From an uncultured Stenotrophomonas sp. (GTDB lineage Bacteria > Pseudomonadota > Gammaproteobacteria > Xanthomonadales > Xanthomonadaceae): 26,374 nucleotides of DNA. Each line of letters starts with the position of its first letter. The stretch's first letter is position 1. The stretch covers positions 1 to 26,374 of the forward strand of contig CAMICU010000028.1 of assembly GCA_946223375.1 (NCBI GenBank). Reading direction: 5' to 3'. Below are positions 7,561 to 14,524 of the stretch, piece after piece. The position numbers were made by a program, and so were the translations under genes. Below the pieces are notes generated by a model, which was not told the DNA's origin, searched no databases, and saw only the letters and a list, made by a program, of their open reading frames with translations.

Positions 7561-7812
7561 ATGCGCGGAACCTTGCGCCGACCGCCGCCTCCACGCCAAC
7601 GGGACCCGGCTTTGCGCAACGACAAGATCACCGACATACGCCAGCTGCTCATCGGCTTCTCCCGCCTGTCGTCGCCGCAGAAGGCGCACTTCCTGGAGAC
7701 GCTCAACACCTTCATGTTCGCTTCGCCGCAGTGCCGGCGGAAGCTCATGCACGACTGGCAGCAGCCGGCGGCGCGGCCACCGGCCACAGCGCGCCGCGGC
7801 CAGCCGCGCTAG
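7561..7812 (+). CDS. Small hypothetical protein between the two RcsB-like genes
   Basis: Up to 83 residues; family not recognised. The first 17 residues are Arg/Pro-rich and may not be coding. From about residue 18 the sequence turns protein-like, with two amphipathic helices (KITDIRQLLIGFSRLSSPQK, then AHFLETLNTFMFASP), and ends in a basic Ala/Pro tail. An alternative start is TTG 7612, 7 bases after GGGAC, giving 66 residues. It is convergent with response regulator copy 2: the two stop codons share the palindrome CTAG (7809-7812). Soluble, with no signal peptide or membrane segment. Its place between two regulators suggests a small accessory or regulatory protein, but this is a guess. Confidence 0.55.
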   Translation: MRGTLRRPPPPRQRDPALRNDKITDIRQLLIGFSRLSSPQKAHFLETLNTFMFASPQCRRKLMHDWQQPAARPPATARRGQPR

Positions 7813-8489
7813 CCGGTACCGCCGCTGCTGCCCACCGGCGCAACCAGGCCGTTCTCGATCGCATAGCGCAGCAGGTCCACGTCCTTCTCGATGGCGAGCT
7901 TCTGCATCGCCATGCTCTTCTGGGTGCTGATCGTCTTCTTGCTGCGGTGCAGCCGCTCGGCGATCTCGTTCACGGTCAGCCCCGACGCATACAGGCGCAC
8001 CACCTCGGCCTCGCGCTGGCTCAGCATGCCCTCCGGGTTGCGCCCACGGCGTGTGCCGTCGACGCTGCGGATGATGCGGTCCACCGTCGGCGAGAAATAC
8101 TTGCCGCCGGTATGCGCGGCATGGATGGCGGGCACCAGGTGGTTGATCGCGTCGGATTTGCTGACGATGCACTGCACGCCCTGCCCCACCAGCGTGTGCA
8201 GCACCGCCGGGTTGTCCAGCATGGTCAGCACCACCAGCTTCACGTCCGGGAAGCGACGCCGCATCAGACCGAACAGCACCATGCCATCGCCCACCTCGCC
8301 GGCCGGCATCGCGTAGTCGGAGACCACCACGTGGCAGGGCAGTTCGGACAGCAGCGCCATCAACGCGGTGGCATCCGCGGCCGTCCCGGCGACCTCGATC
8401 GTGGAATGCGAGGACAACTCGTGGCGCACGCCGGCGATCATCCCGGGGTGGTCATCGGCAAGCACGATCCGGATCCTGAAGCCGTCCAC
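7809..8489 (-). CDS. RcsB-like response regulator (NarL/FixJ family), copy 2
   Basis: 226 residues, a clear paralogue of the product at 6534-7220. Receiver residues are Asp12-Asp13 (VLADDHP), Asp58 (VVVSDYAMP), Thr89 and Lys111 (CIVSKSD), at the same positions as in copy 1. The LuxR-type helix-turn-helix is about 156-211 (LSQREAEVVRLYASG, HRSKKTISTQKSMAM). The recognition-helix core SKKTISTQKS is identical in both copies, so they may share DNA sites. I choose GTG 8489, 5 bases after a strong GAGGGGAC (8495-8502); an upstream ATG at 8513 lacks such a site. It follows the usher gene on the same strand after 156 bases containing hairpins, so it may be partly cotranscribed with the fimbrial operon. 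Confidence 0.9.
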   Translation of the reverse strand: MDGFRIRIVLADDHPGMIAGVRHELSSHSTIEVAGTAADATALMALLSELPCHVVVSDYAMPAGEVGDGMVLFGLMRRRFPDVKLVVLTMLDNPAVLHTLVGQGVQCIVSKSDAINHLVPAIHAAHTGGKYFSPTVDRIIRSVDGTRRGRNPEGMLSQREAEVVRLYASGLTVNEIAERLHRSKKTISTQKSMAMQKLAIEKDVDLLRYAIENGLVAPVGSSGGTG

Positions 8490-8556
8490 GCAGTCCCCTC
8501 GGGCAGTAACCATTGGCTGACCGGTTGGCAGCCACGCAGGTGCCGCTCCGACAGCA

Positions 8557-8573
8557 CACATGACGGCCATGTG
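8557..8573. repeat. Inverted repeat upstream of RR copy 2
   Basis: CACATG (8557-8562) and CATGTG (8568-8573) flank a 5-base spacer about 70-85 bases before the start of response regulator copy 2. It can extend outward with a 2-base bulge (CAGCAC with GTGCTG). It could be an operator or an mRNA leader hairpin. Confidence 0.4.
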
Positions 8574-8594
8574 CTGTGCGTCTTATGACATGCG

Positions 8595-8623
8595 GGCACC
8601 CCATGCGCAATGCGCCGGGTGCC
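8595..8623 (-). terminator. Stem-loop between usher and RR copy 2
   Basis: GGCACCC (8595-8601) pairs with GGGTGCC (8617-8623), and inside it GCGC (8605-8608) pairs with GCGC (8612-8615) around the loop AAT. It lies 23 bases after the usher stop. There is no T run, so it may only stabilise the usher mRNA end or reduce read-through. Confidence 0.4.
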
Positions 8624-8645
8624 GGCGGGCGAGTGCCGGCCGGCT

Positions 8646-11288
8646 CTATTCAGCCGCGCCGGCGCGCATGCCGGGCTCGGCCGCCGGCACGGCGGCGGCT
8701 TGGCCCGCGCCCGCCCGGCACTGCCCGTCCACCATCTGCGGCACCGCCGCCTGGCCGCCGCGCACCGGCAGCACATAGTCGACCTGGCAGAGATCGCGGG
8801 CGTCGTCGCTCCAACGTACCGTCAGGCGGCCCTGGTCCTTGATGCCGCGCACGAAGATCCGCCCGCCCTGGCCGACCACGCCGACCTCGTTGTCATCCTC
8901 GTCGATCACGTTGGCACCGAACGGGACGGCGGTACCATCGGGGTGACGGACCTCGAGCACCGCCGAGCGTCCGGACTCGGTGGCGAAACGCACCATCGCC
9001 ACCGCGCCCACCCGTGGCGTCACCTGCTGGCTGCTGACCTGCAGCGCCACATCGGTGGACAGGCCCTTGGGGTCGATGCCGACGGTATTGGCGCGGTACG
9101 GCGTCAGGTGCGGCACCACCGCGTAGCCCCTGCGATCGATCCGTACGTCCGCGGCGTTCAGCACACGGGCTCCGTGCGCATCGGCCACCTCGACAATGGC
9201 GAACGTCTCCGACACCGGCTGCGACAGCGTCCAGCCACCGGCATGCAGCAGCACCGCGCCACGCATGCCGGCCGAAGCCTGTACGTAGCCGTCGCCGCCG
9301 CTCACGCTGGCCTGGAAGTCGGCACGGCCGGCCCGGTACGTCGCGTTGGCGGCAAGGCCGGCATCGCTGCCGCTGCCACCGCCCTGCGCATGGCTCAGCG
9401 AGACCCCGTAGGCCAGCCGGCCGCGTTCGCCGAGTGCGCCGGTCAAGGTGTTCTGCACCCGACTCTGCCCGTTGTCGCGGTAGCCGACGGTGCTGCTCAG
9501 GGTGCGCAGCCGCGTTCCGCCCAGCGGTATCGTCAGGCTGGCGTTGTACTGGGTTTCGGCCTGGCCGTTGGCGATGTTCTGGCGGTTGGCCGACACGCTG
9601 TAGCTCAGCGCGCCACGGCTGCCGCTGTAGCCCAGCGCGTAGTTCAGATCCGAGTCCGGGCGGTGCCAGTAATCGGACAGCGAGGCGGTGGCATACAGGC
9701 GCCCGCCGCGCTGGCCCAGGCGTTGTCCCAGCGTCAGCGAGGCACGGTTGCGCGCCTGCTGCACGCCGCCCGGCAGCCATTGCCACTGGCGGGCCTGCTC
9801 GCGCGCCTGCATCGCCTCGTTGAGGCCGTAGTAACCCGCCGTCGAGTAGCGGTACGCCGCGATCGAGATGTTGGTACCGCTGGCGGGCAGGTCACGCGCG
9901 TAGTTCAGCCGGTAGCTGGCACCGCGCACGCTGCCGGTGCTGGAAAGAAACGTCGATGAGTGGGTGATGTCCATGCCGACCGCGCCCAACCGCGTGTTCA
10001 ACGCAACCCCGGCCACGCCTGCGAGGTAGTCCGGCGCGCGGGTCACGCCGGCATAGCCGGTCACCCGGTTGGACAGGCCCTGCTGCCAGCTGGCCTGCAT
10101 GAACATCGGCGCGTCGCTGAGCTGCGCGTCGCGCAGCTCGCCGACCACCGCGCTGAAGCGGCGCGCGCCCGGACGCAACGACAGCGGCACCGCCGCGAAC
10201 GGCACCGAGAAGCTGCGCCGGCTGCCGTCGGCCTCCAGGATCGTCACCTCAAGGTCGCCGCCGTAGCCGGTCGCGTACAGGTCGTCGATGGTGAACGCCC
10301 CCGGTGCCACGACCGATTCGTGGATCAATGCACCGCCCTGGCGGATGGTGACCCTGGCATTGCTGTTGGCAACGCCGCGGACCGTCGGCGCGTAGCCGCG
10401 CAGGGAATCCGGCAGCATGCGCTCGTCGGTCTGCAGGCGCACGCCGTGGAACGCGGTGGAATCGAACAGCTCGCCGCTGGTGAACGCCTCACCGACGGTC
10501 AGCTCGGCCGACAGCCGCGGGATCTCGCGCTTGGCGTAGCTGGCAACGGCCTGGTAGTCCCGCCTGCCGCGCGTATCGAAGCTGTAGGAACCATCATGGC
10601 GGAACCGCCATGCGCCAAGGTTCACGCCGGCATTCAGGCCGAGATAGCCCTGTACCGCGGCGTCCTGCCCGCGCAGCGTGTGCCGGTAGACATTCAGGCT
10701 GTAGCCGAGCATGCCGGCATTGATGCCCGGGTCCAGGCTGGCCGGATCGACGTAGCCACGCGCGCGTCGTACCAGTGCCGCCTGCGGCACGCTCAGATCG
10801 AGCCGCTGCGCGCCGAAATCGAACACCGCGTCGGCGTCGGCAACCGCCTGCCCGATGCGCAGGCAGGACCCCGCCGTGGCCAGCTGCGCACGCACGTCGG
10901 CCTGCAGCTGCTCCATGTCGACACCGAGACGGCGCAGCAGCGCCTCATCGAAGCAGGGCTGCGCATCGGCCATGCCCTGCTCTGCATGAAACGCGACGCC
11001 GATGCGTCCGACCAGGCCCTGGTTCACATGCACGTCGACGCGGTATTCGCCGGGCAGCACCACGCTGCCCTGCTCGAAGCGGGAGATATCCATGCCCCGC
11101 GCACCGCCGGTGACCAGGAATTCGCTGTCGAACTGGACCACCGCCACCGCGGAGACCGCGGCCTCGTTGGCGAGGACGTCATCGCACTGTGCTGCCAGCG
11201 CCGCCAGGATCACGGCGGGCAGCAGCCGGCGGCGGGGCGCGGCGGTCCGGTGCGTCGAGGCAGCAAGGCGTTCGGTCACGGCATTCAT
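8646..11288 (-). CDS. Fimbrial outer-membrane usher (FimD/PapC family)
   Basis: 880 residues, usual length for the family. It forms the outer-membrane pore through which chaperone-subunit complexes are assembled into a fimbria. I start at ATG 11288, giving a long basic n-region and the hydrophobic core LLPAVILAALAA before a cleavage near VLA-NEA; no good ribosome site is visible and the frame is open up to 11390, so the start is uncertain. The N-terminal domain (FDSEFL, GEYRVDVHVN, and a Cys pair near AQPCF and GSCLRIG), the beta-barrel (YSFDTRGRRDYQAVASY, RGYAPTVRGVA), and the C-terminal domains (GYAVVPHLTPYR, then a Cys pair in DLCQVDY and DGQC) are all recognisable. It is third in the order subunit-chaperone-usher. 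Confidence 0.93.
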   Translation of the reverse strand: MNAVTERLAASTHRTAAPRRRLLPAVILAALAAQCDDVLANEAAVSAVAVVQFDSEFLVTGGARGMDISRFEQGSVVLPGEYRVDVHVNQGLVGRIGVAFHAEQGMADAQPCFDEALLRRLGVDMEQLQADVRAQLATAGSCLRIGQAVADADAVFDFGAQRLDLSVPQAALVRRARGYVDPASLDPGINAGMLGYSLNVYRHTLRGQDAAVQGYLGLNAGVNLGAWRFRHDGSYSFDTRGRRDYQAVASYAKREIPRLSAELTVGEAFTSGELFDSTAFHGVRLQTDERMLPDSLRGYAPTVRGVANSNARVTIRQGGALIHESVVAPGAFTIDDLYATGYGGDLEVTILEADGSRRSFSVPFAAVPLSLRPGARRFSAVVGELRDAQLSDAPMFMQASWQQGLSNRVTGYAGVTRAPDYLAGVAGVALNTRLGAVGMDITHSSTFLSSTGSVRGASYRLNYARDLPASGTNISIAAYRYSTAGYYGLNEAMQAREQARQWQWLPGGVQQARNRASLTLGQRLGQRGGRLYATASLSDYWHRPDSDLNYALGYSGSRGALSYSVSANRQNIANGQAETQYNASLTIPLGGTRLRTLSSTVGYRDNGQSRVQNTLTGALGERGRLAYGVSLSHAQGGGSGSDAGLAANATYRAGRADFQASVSGGDGYVQASAGMRGAVLLHAGGWTLSQPVSETFAIVEVADAHGARVLNAADVRIDRRGYAVVPHLTPYRANTVGIDPKGLSTDVALQVSSQQVTPRVGAVAMVRFATESGRSAVLEVRHPDGTAVPFGANVIDEDDNEVGVVGQGGRIFVRGIKDQGRLTVRWSDDARDLCQVDYVLPVRGGQAAVPQMVDGQCRAGAGQAAAVPAAEPGMRAGAAE

Positions 11289-11356
11289 CCAGGCGATGGC
11301 GGGTACGGATCGGGGACGGCGGAGCGGGGGTGGCGCACGCATCCGCTGCCGTTGCC

Positions 11357-11383
11357 GGCGACGGCGACGGCGACGGCGACGGC
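11357..11383. repeat. Hexanucleotide tandem repeat (GGCGAC)4 before the usher gene
   Basis: Four perfect copies of GGCGAC (11357-11380) plus GGC lie in the 120-base gap between the chaperone stop (11409) and the usher start (11288). Such repeats can change copy number by slippage and alter spacing. Confidence 0.8.
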
Positions 11384-11408
11384 CAGACACGGCACGGTCG
11401 TGGGGTGG

Positions 11409-12161
11409 CTACGGCGACGGACGCGCGCCCAGCGCGAAACGTCCTTCCTGCGCGCCGCCCCAGTCATTGAGGGCGCGGTAACGCACTTCGCCATCGGTGA
11501 TCGGCGAGCGTTGCTGCACCTCCAGTGGGAACAGCGCGGTGGCCTGTGGCGCGACATGCCCGGCGCCGGCACTGAGTTGTCCCGCGCGGGTCTGCAGCGC
11601 CACGCCGGCCAGGTTCACGTAGTACGGGGTCGGATTGGTGGCCTTCAGCGCGTGGCGCCCGTCACCATTGCCGGCGACGATCTCCCAGCGCACGGCGGCC
11701 GCCGCGTCCGCGGGCTTGCCTGCCAGCCCCGCCGGGCGGTAGATGAGTTTGATGCGGGTACGCACGGCCAGCTGCAGGCGGTTGGCATCCACGCCTGACT
11801 TCGGCGGCACCTCCAGCACGTTCAGCCAGTACAGGCTCTCGCGGTCGGCACGCAGCGCGCTGCCGGTATGCAGCACGCGCAGCGCCTGGCCCTTGCCGGG
11901 ATCGAGGCGGAACATCGCCGGTGCCAGGGTGAACGGTACATCGATCGTCTCCGGCGCGGCCGCCGCATCGCCCTCGTCCAGCCATGCCTGGACCAGCGCC
12001 GGGCGCTGCCCCTCGTTGCTGAGCTGGACGGTGACTTCCTTTTCCTGCCCCGGATAGATCACCCGCGTCCCTGCGATCACCACGCTTGCATCGGCCGGCG
12101 CGGCAACCATCGCCAACGCCAGGCCGGCGCTCATCATCACTGCACGGAATCGGTTGTTCAT
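11409..12161 (-). CDS. Periplasmic fimbrial chaperone (PapD/FimC family)
   Basis: 250 residues. It binds subunits in the periplasm by donor-strand complementation and delivers them to the usher. The signal peptide ends near ADA-SV (after residue 25). Mature Arg8 (Arg33 in GTRVIYPG) and the Lys in RIKLIYRP (Lys138, about mature 113) match the two invariant residues of the PapD cleft that hold the subunit C-terminus. The family signature SLYWLNVLEVPP is at about 109-120. Domain 2 contains ATNPTPYYVNLAGV. The start is ATG 12161 with a weak GAG-type site. It lies between the major subunit and usher genes, separated from the subunit by a 103-base gap with strong hairpins. Confidence 0.94.
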   Translation of the reverse strand: MNNRFRAVMMSAGLALAMVAAPADASVVIAGTRVIYPGQEKEVTVQLSNEGQRPALVQAWLDEGDAAAAPETIDVPFTLAPAMFRLDPGKGQALRVLHTGSALRADRESLYWLNVLEVPPKSGVDANRLQLAVRTRIKLIYRPAGLAGKPADAAAAVRWEIVAGNGDGRHALKATNPTPYYVNLAGVALQTRAGQLSAGAGHVAPQATALFPLEVQQRSPITDGEVRYRALNDWGGAQEGRFALGARPSP

Positions 12162-12181
12162 GCTCGTCTCGGTTCGGACGC

Positions 12182-12258
12182 GCCTGCCGGCGCGGGAGGC
12201 CGGCCCCCGCGGGGAGGCCGGCGCAGGCCGCTGCGTGGTGGACGGGCCACCACGCGGC
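12182..12258 (-). terminator. Two stacked stem-loops between subunit and chaperone genes
   Basis: Reading the minus strand, a 12-bp stem (12258-12247 with 12241-12230, one G-U pair, 5-base loop) begins 6 bases after the subunit stop. A second stem (12228-12217 with 12191-12182, 10 bp with a 2-base bulge) follows, with an internal CCCCGCGGGG palindrome. No T run follows. In chaperone-usher operons such structures commonly favour subunit mRNA over downstream genes by attenuation or by protecting the processed end. Confidence 0.65.
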
Positions 12259-12264
12259 TGCTTC

Positions 12265-12789
12265 TTACTCGTAGGACAGCGTGTAGCGGACGCGGGTCTT
12301 CACATCACCGGCTTCGGCGGCACCCAGCGACTCGTACTGCGCGTAGTAGTTCAGCGTCGCGGCACCGGCGGTGAGGTTGACCTTCTGCGAGTTCTGCTCG
12401 GCGGCCGCTGCACCCACCTTGATCTTCTGGTGCGCGTCGTTCAGCAGTGCGACCTCGACGTTCTCCGCGCCACCGGCGTCGACCACCAGGCGGCCGCTGG
12501 CCAGGTTCACGCTGGAATCGGCTTCGAAGAAGGCGGAGATCTCACCGGTGGCCGGATCGCAGCCGCTCACTTCGATCGAGAACGGGGTGCGGCCGGCGGT
12601 GTCGCCGTCGTTGGCCAGCGCGGCGGCGCTCACGCTCGGCAGCGCCACGTTGAAGTCCTTGCCACCGCCGTTGATGGTGCAGGTGACGGCGGTGATCGAG
12701 CCGGTGAATTCGATGGTGCCGTCGGCGGCGTGGGCCGCCGGTGCCAGCAGGGCGATCGCGAGGGCGGAAGCGAGGGAAAGCTTGTTCAT
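12265..12789 (-). CDS. Major fimbrial subunit (type 1 pilin family)
   Basis: 174 residues. The signal peptide ends AHA-ADG (after residue 21). The mature N-terminus DGTIEFTGSITAVTC has the alternating hydrophobic pattern of the donor strand, and Cys37 and Cys77 form the usual pilin disulphide. The C-terminus ends RVRYTLSYE with the conserved penultimate Tyr that the chaperone binds. Start ATG 12789 has a clear AGGAA site 7-8 bases upstream. It is the first gene of the subunit-chaperone-usher operon and should be its most abundant product. The promoter region lies upstream to about 12960. Confidence 0.94.
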   Translation of the reverse strand: MNKLSLASALAIALLAPAAHAADGTIEFTGSITAVTCTINGGGKDFNVALPSVSAAALANDGDTAGRTPFSIEVSGCDPATGEISAFFEADSSVNLASGRLVVDAGGAENVEVALLNDAHQKIKVGAAAAEQNSQKVNLTAGAATLNYYAQYESLGAAEAGDVKTRVRYTLSYE

Positions 12790-12884
12790 CTGGGTATTCC
12801 TGAAAGTGGAGAGTGAGGTGCTGCGGAGGCCTGAAATGAAGCCGGATCGGTGTCGGCGCGACTCCGTCCCGTCAGGACAGGGAA

Positions 12885-12913
12885 AGTCTAGATTTCGACC
12901 AGGAGCGCGATAA
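12885..12913 (-). promoter_or_regulatory. Candidate promoter of the fimbrial operon
   Basis: On the minus strand, TTATCG (12913-12908) is separated by 17 bases from TAGACT (12890-12885), within the AT-richest part of the upstream region. The -35 is poor, as expected for an activator-dependent promoter. Start near 12878 gives a leader of about 88 bases. Confidence 0.4.
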
Positions 12914-12945
12914 TCGGCCGGAGCCGAAACGACTTCCCCACCGAA

Positions 12946-12959
12946 TAGGATTTATCCGA
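12946..12959. promoter_or_regulatory. RcsB-box-like dyad upstream of the fimbrial promoter
   Basis: TAGGATTTATCCGA contains the perfect dyad GGAT-TT-ATCC in a 14-bp frame similar to enterobacterial RcsAB boxes (TAAGA...TCTTA type). It is centred about 74 bp before the predicted start, a usual activator position. The linked regulators have RcsB-like recognition helices. Confidence 0.4.
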
Positions 12960-13060
12960 AAGGGCTGAAATCACTTTGCAGATGCCCGCTGCGGACGTTG
13001 CCAGGGCGGTGACCACGGCCGCCTGCACACACCGCCGCGGCGATGCCGGATGCGCCAGCG

Positions 13061-13095
13061 GACAAACAAAAAAGGCCGGCCCAGAGGGCCGGCCT
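13061..13095 (-). terminator. Rho-independent terminator of the EAL gene
   Basis: Reading the minus strand, a 9-bp stem (13094-13086 with 13082-13074, GGCCGGCCC type) with a 3-base loop is followed by TTTTTTGTTTG. It starts 22 bases after the EAL stop and separates that gene from the fimbrial operon. Confidence 0.93.
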
Positions 13096-13116
13096 GCCGT
13101 GAGGCATGGCGTTGCT

Positions 13117-14346
13117 TCAGCCCCGCTCGCAACGCAGCGCATAGCGCATGAAGGCCGCGCGCGACATGGGCCGGCCATGCAGGAAACCCTGGGTCACGTC
13201 ACAGCCCAGGCTGCGGACCAGCGCAAGGTCCTGCGCATCCTCGATGCCTTCGGCCACCACCGTGGCCACCAGCTGCCGTGCCATCGCGATGATGCTGGAC
13301 AGCACGCTGCGCGCATGTGCCTGCTCGCGCGCTTGCTGGATCATGCTGCGATTGATCTTGATCTCGTTGAACGGAACATTCATCAACCGGTCCAGCGACG
13401 AGTCACCGGTACCGAAATCATCGATCGCACACGGAAAGCCGCGCAGGCGCAGCTGGGTCACCGCACCGGACAGCGCGGCATTGCAGCCCGGCCCCCCGTC
13501 CTCGGTGATCTCCACCACCAGCCGGCCCGGATCGACCCCGGCCAGCGTGGCGAGGTCGGCGATGCTCTGCGCCCAGTGGGTGGACGCGGCCACCTGCGCC
13601 GGCACGTTCACCGCGAGCAGCCGGCCCGCGCCGCCGCCGTCGCTCGACAACACGTCGAACGCGCACGAGAGCATGTAGCTGGTCAGGCACTCCAGCAGCC
13701 CCGCCCGTTCAAAGGCCGGTAGAAACACCGCCGGGCCCAGCACGCTGCCATCGGGGCGGTGCCAGCGGGCCAGCACCTCGGCACCCCGCAGCGCGCCGCT
13801 GACGGCGTCATGCTGGGGCTGGAAATAGGGGCGGATCTGCTGCTGCAGCAGGGCCTGGCGAAGCGTCGCAGCGGAGAATTCGTGCACGCCGATGGCCTCG
13901 ACCGCGACCGCTTCACCCGCGTCGGCCAGCAGGACCTCGTCCAGCACGTCACGGACCAGGGCCAGTTCCAGCGGCTTGCGCAGGGCGGCCAGCACGTTCA
14001 GGCCACGCGCCCTGGCATGGCCACAGGCGGCATGCAGCATCCGGCTGGAATGATTGCTCATCAGCACCACCCCGGCTTGGCTGCCGCGGTCAGCGAGCAG
14101 GTCCAGCAGCTGCATGCCGGTGATGTCCTGCAGGTCCAGGTCGATGAAGACCAGCCCCCAGTCGCCGGTGCGCAGCGCCTGCAGCGCCTGCGCGCCTTCA
14201 CGCACGCCCGTCACTTCACGCACACCGACGCCGCTCAGTGCCTTGATCAGCGGCGACAGGTGCAGCTCGTTGCCGTCAGCCACCAGGACGGCGGGTGCGG
14301 GACGGGGCGGGGCGATGGGCAGGGCGGCGCGTACGAGGGCGTTCAT
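13117..14346 (-). CDS. Receiver-EAL cyclic-di-GMP phosphodiesterase, RocR-like
   Basis: 409 residues. N-terminal receiver (about 18-140): Asp24, phospho-acceptor Asp69 (VFIDLDL) and Lys124 (LRKPL); the usual second N-terminal acidic residue is replaced by Gly (VADGNE). The EAL domain follows (about 160-405). Its motif is EVL (190-192), and the catalytic set is present: Glu190, Asn247, Glu279, Glu282, Asp309-Asp310 (DDFGTG), Lys330, Glu366 and Gln386. The spacing equals that of P. aeruginosa RocR as I remember its numbering, shifted by 14. It should therefore hydrolyse cyclic di-GMP, gated by phosphorylation. The start is ATG 14346 with a GGAGA site inside a hairpin. It is divergent from the hybrid kinase gene, as rocR is from rocS1. 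A strong terminator follows. Confidence 0.92.
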   Translation of the reverse strand: MNALVRAALPIAPPRPAPAVLVADGNELHLSPLIKALSGVGVREVTGVREGAQALQALRTGDWGLVFIDLDLQDITGMQLLDLLADRGSQAGVVLMSNHSSRMLHAACGHARARGLNVLAALRKPLELALVRDVLDEVLLADAGEAVAVEAIGVHEFSAATLRQALLQQQIRPYFQPQHDAVSGALRGAEVLARWHRPDGSVLGPAVFLPAFERAGLLECLTSYMLSCAFDVLSSDGGGAGRLLAVNVPAQVAASTHWAQSIADLATLAGVDPGRLVVEITEDGGPGCNAALSGAVTQLRLRGFPCAIDDFGTGDSSLDRLMNVPFNEIKINRSMIQQAREQAHARSVLSSIIAMARQLVATVVAEGIEDAQDLALVRSLGCDVTQGFLHGRPMSRAAFMRYALRCERG

Positions 14347-14363
14347 GCTCGGTTTCTCCGAGC
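14347..14363 (-). promoter_or_regulatory. Hairpin over the ribosome site of the EAL gene
   Basis: GCTCGG (14347-14352) and CCGAGC (14358-14363) form a 6-bp stem around a 5-base loop, ending at the base next to the ATG. The presumed Shine-Dalgarno GGAGA lies in its stem and loop, so folding could limit translation. Confidence 0.5.
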
Positions 14364-14391
14364 GCCGGGGCAGTCCCGACGCTTCCGTGGA

Positions 14392-14404
14392 GGAACATTG
14401 TTCC
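14392..14404. promoter_or_regulatory. 13-bp dyad in the EAL/kinase divergent region
   Basis: GGAACATTGTTCC is a perfect 6-1-6 palindrome, 46 bp before the EAL start and 121 bp before the kinase start. It is a candidate binding site for a dimeric regulator of one or both genes. Confidence 0.45.
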
Positions 14405-14489
14405 AGTGGCCCCTGCCCGCCCCCATCAGCCCAGTCCCAAACATCCCGGCAACAGGTAGGACATGCCCGCAAAGTGGCGCCACCCGCTC

Positions 14490-14495
14490 TAAGAT
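14490..14495 (+). promoter_or_regulatory. Candidate -10 of the hybrid kinase gene
   Basis: TAAGAT followed by GGCCGCG fits the -10 plus GC-rich discriminator pattern seen at several genes here. A start near 14502 leaves a leader of about 23 bases. No good -35 is visible. Confidence 0.35.
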
Positions 14496-14524
14496 GGCCG
14501 CGTACTCCGCCCGGGACACCGTTG

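Noticed and set aside
12181..12260. GC-rich repeats as a CRISPR or transposon end
   Set aside because: Only two short direct copies within a hairpin; no spacer regularity, transposase or target duplication.
12888..13178. 96-codon minus-strand open frame upstream of the pilin gene
   Set aside because: It crosses the intrinsic terminator at 13061-13095 and the EAL stop, has no ribosome site, and its product is not domain-like.
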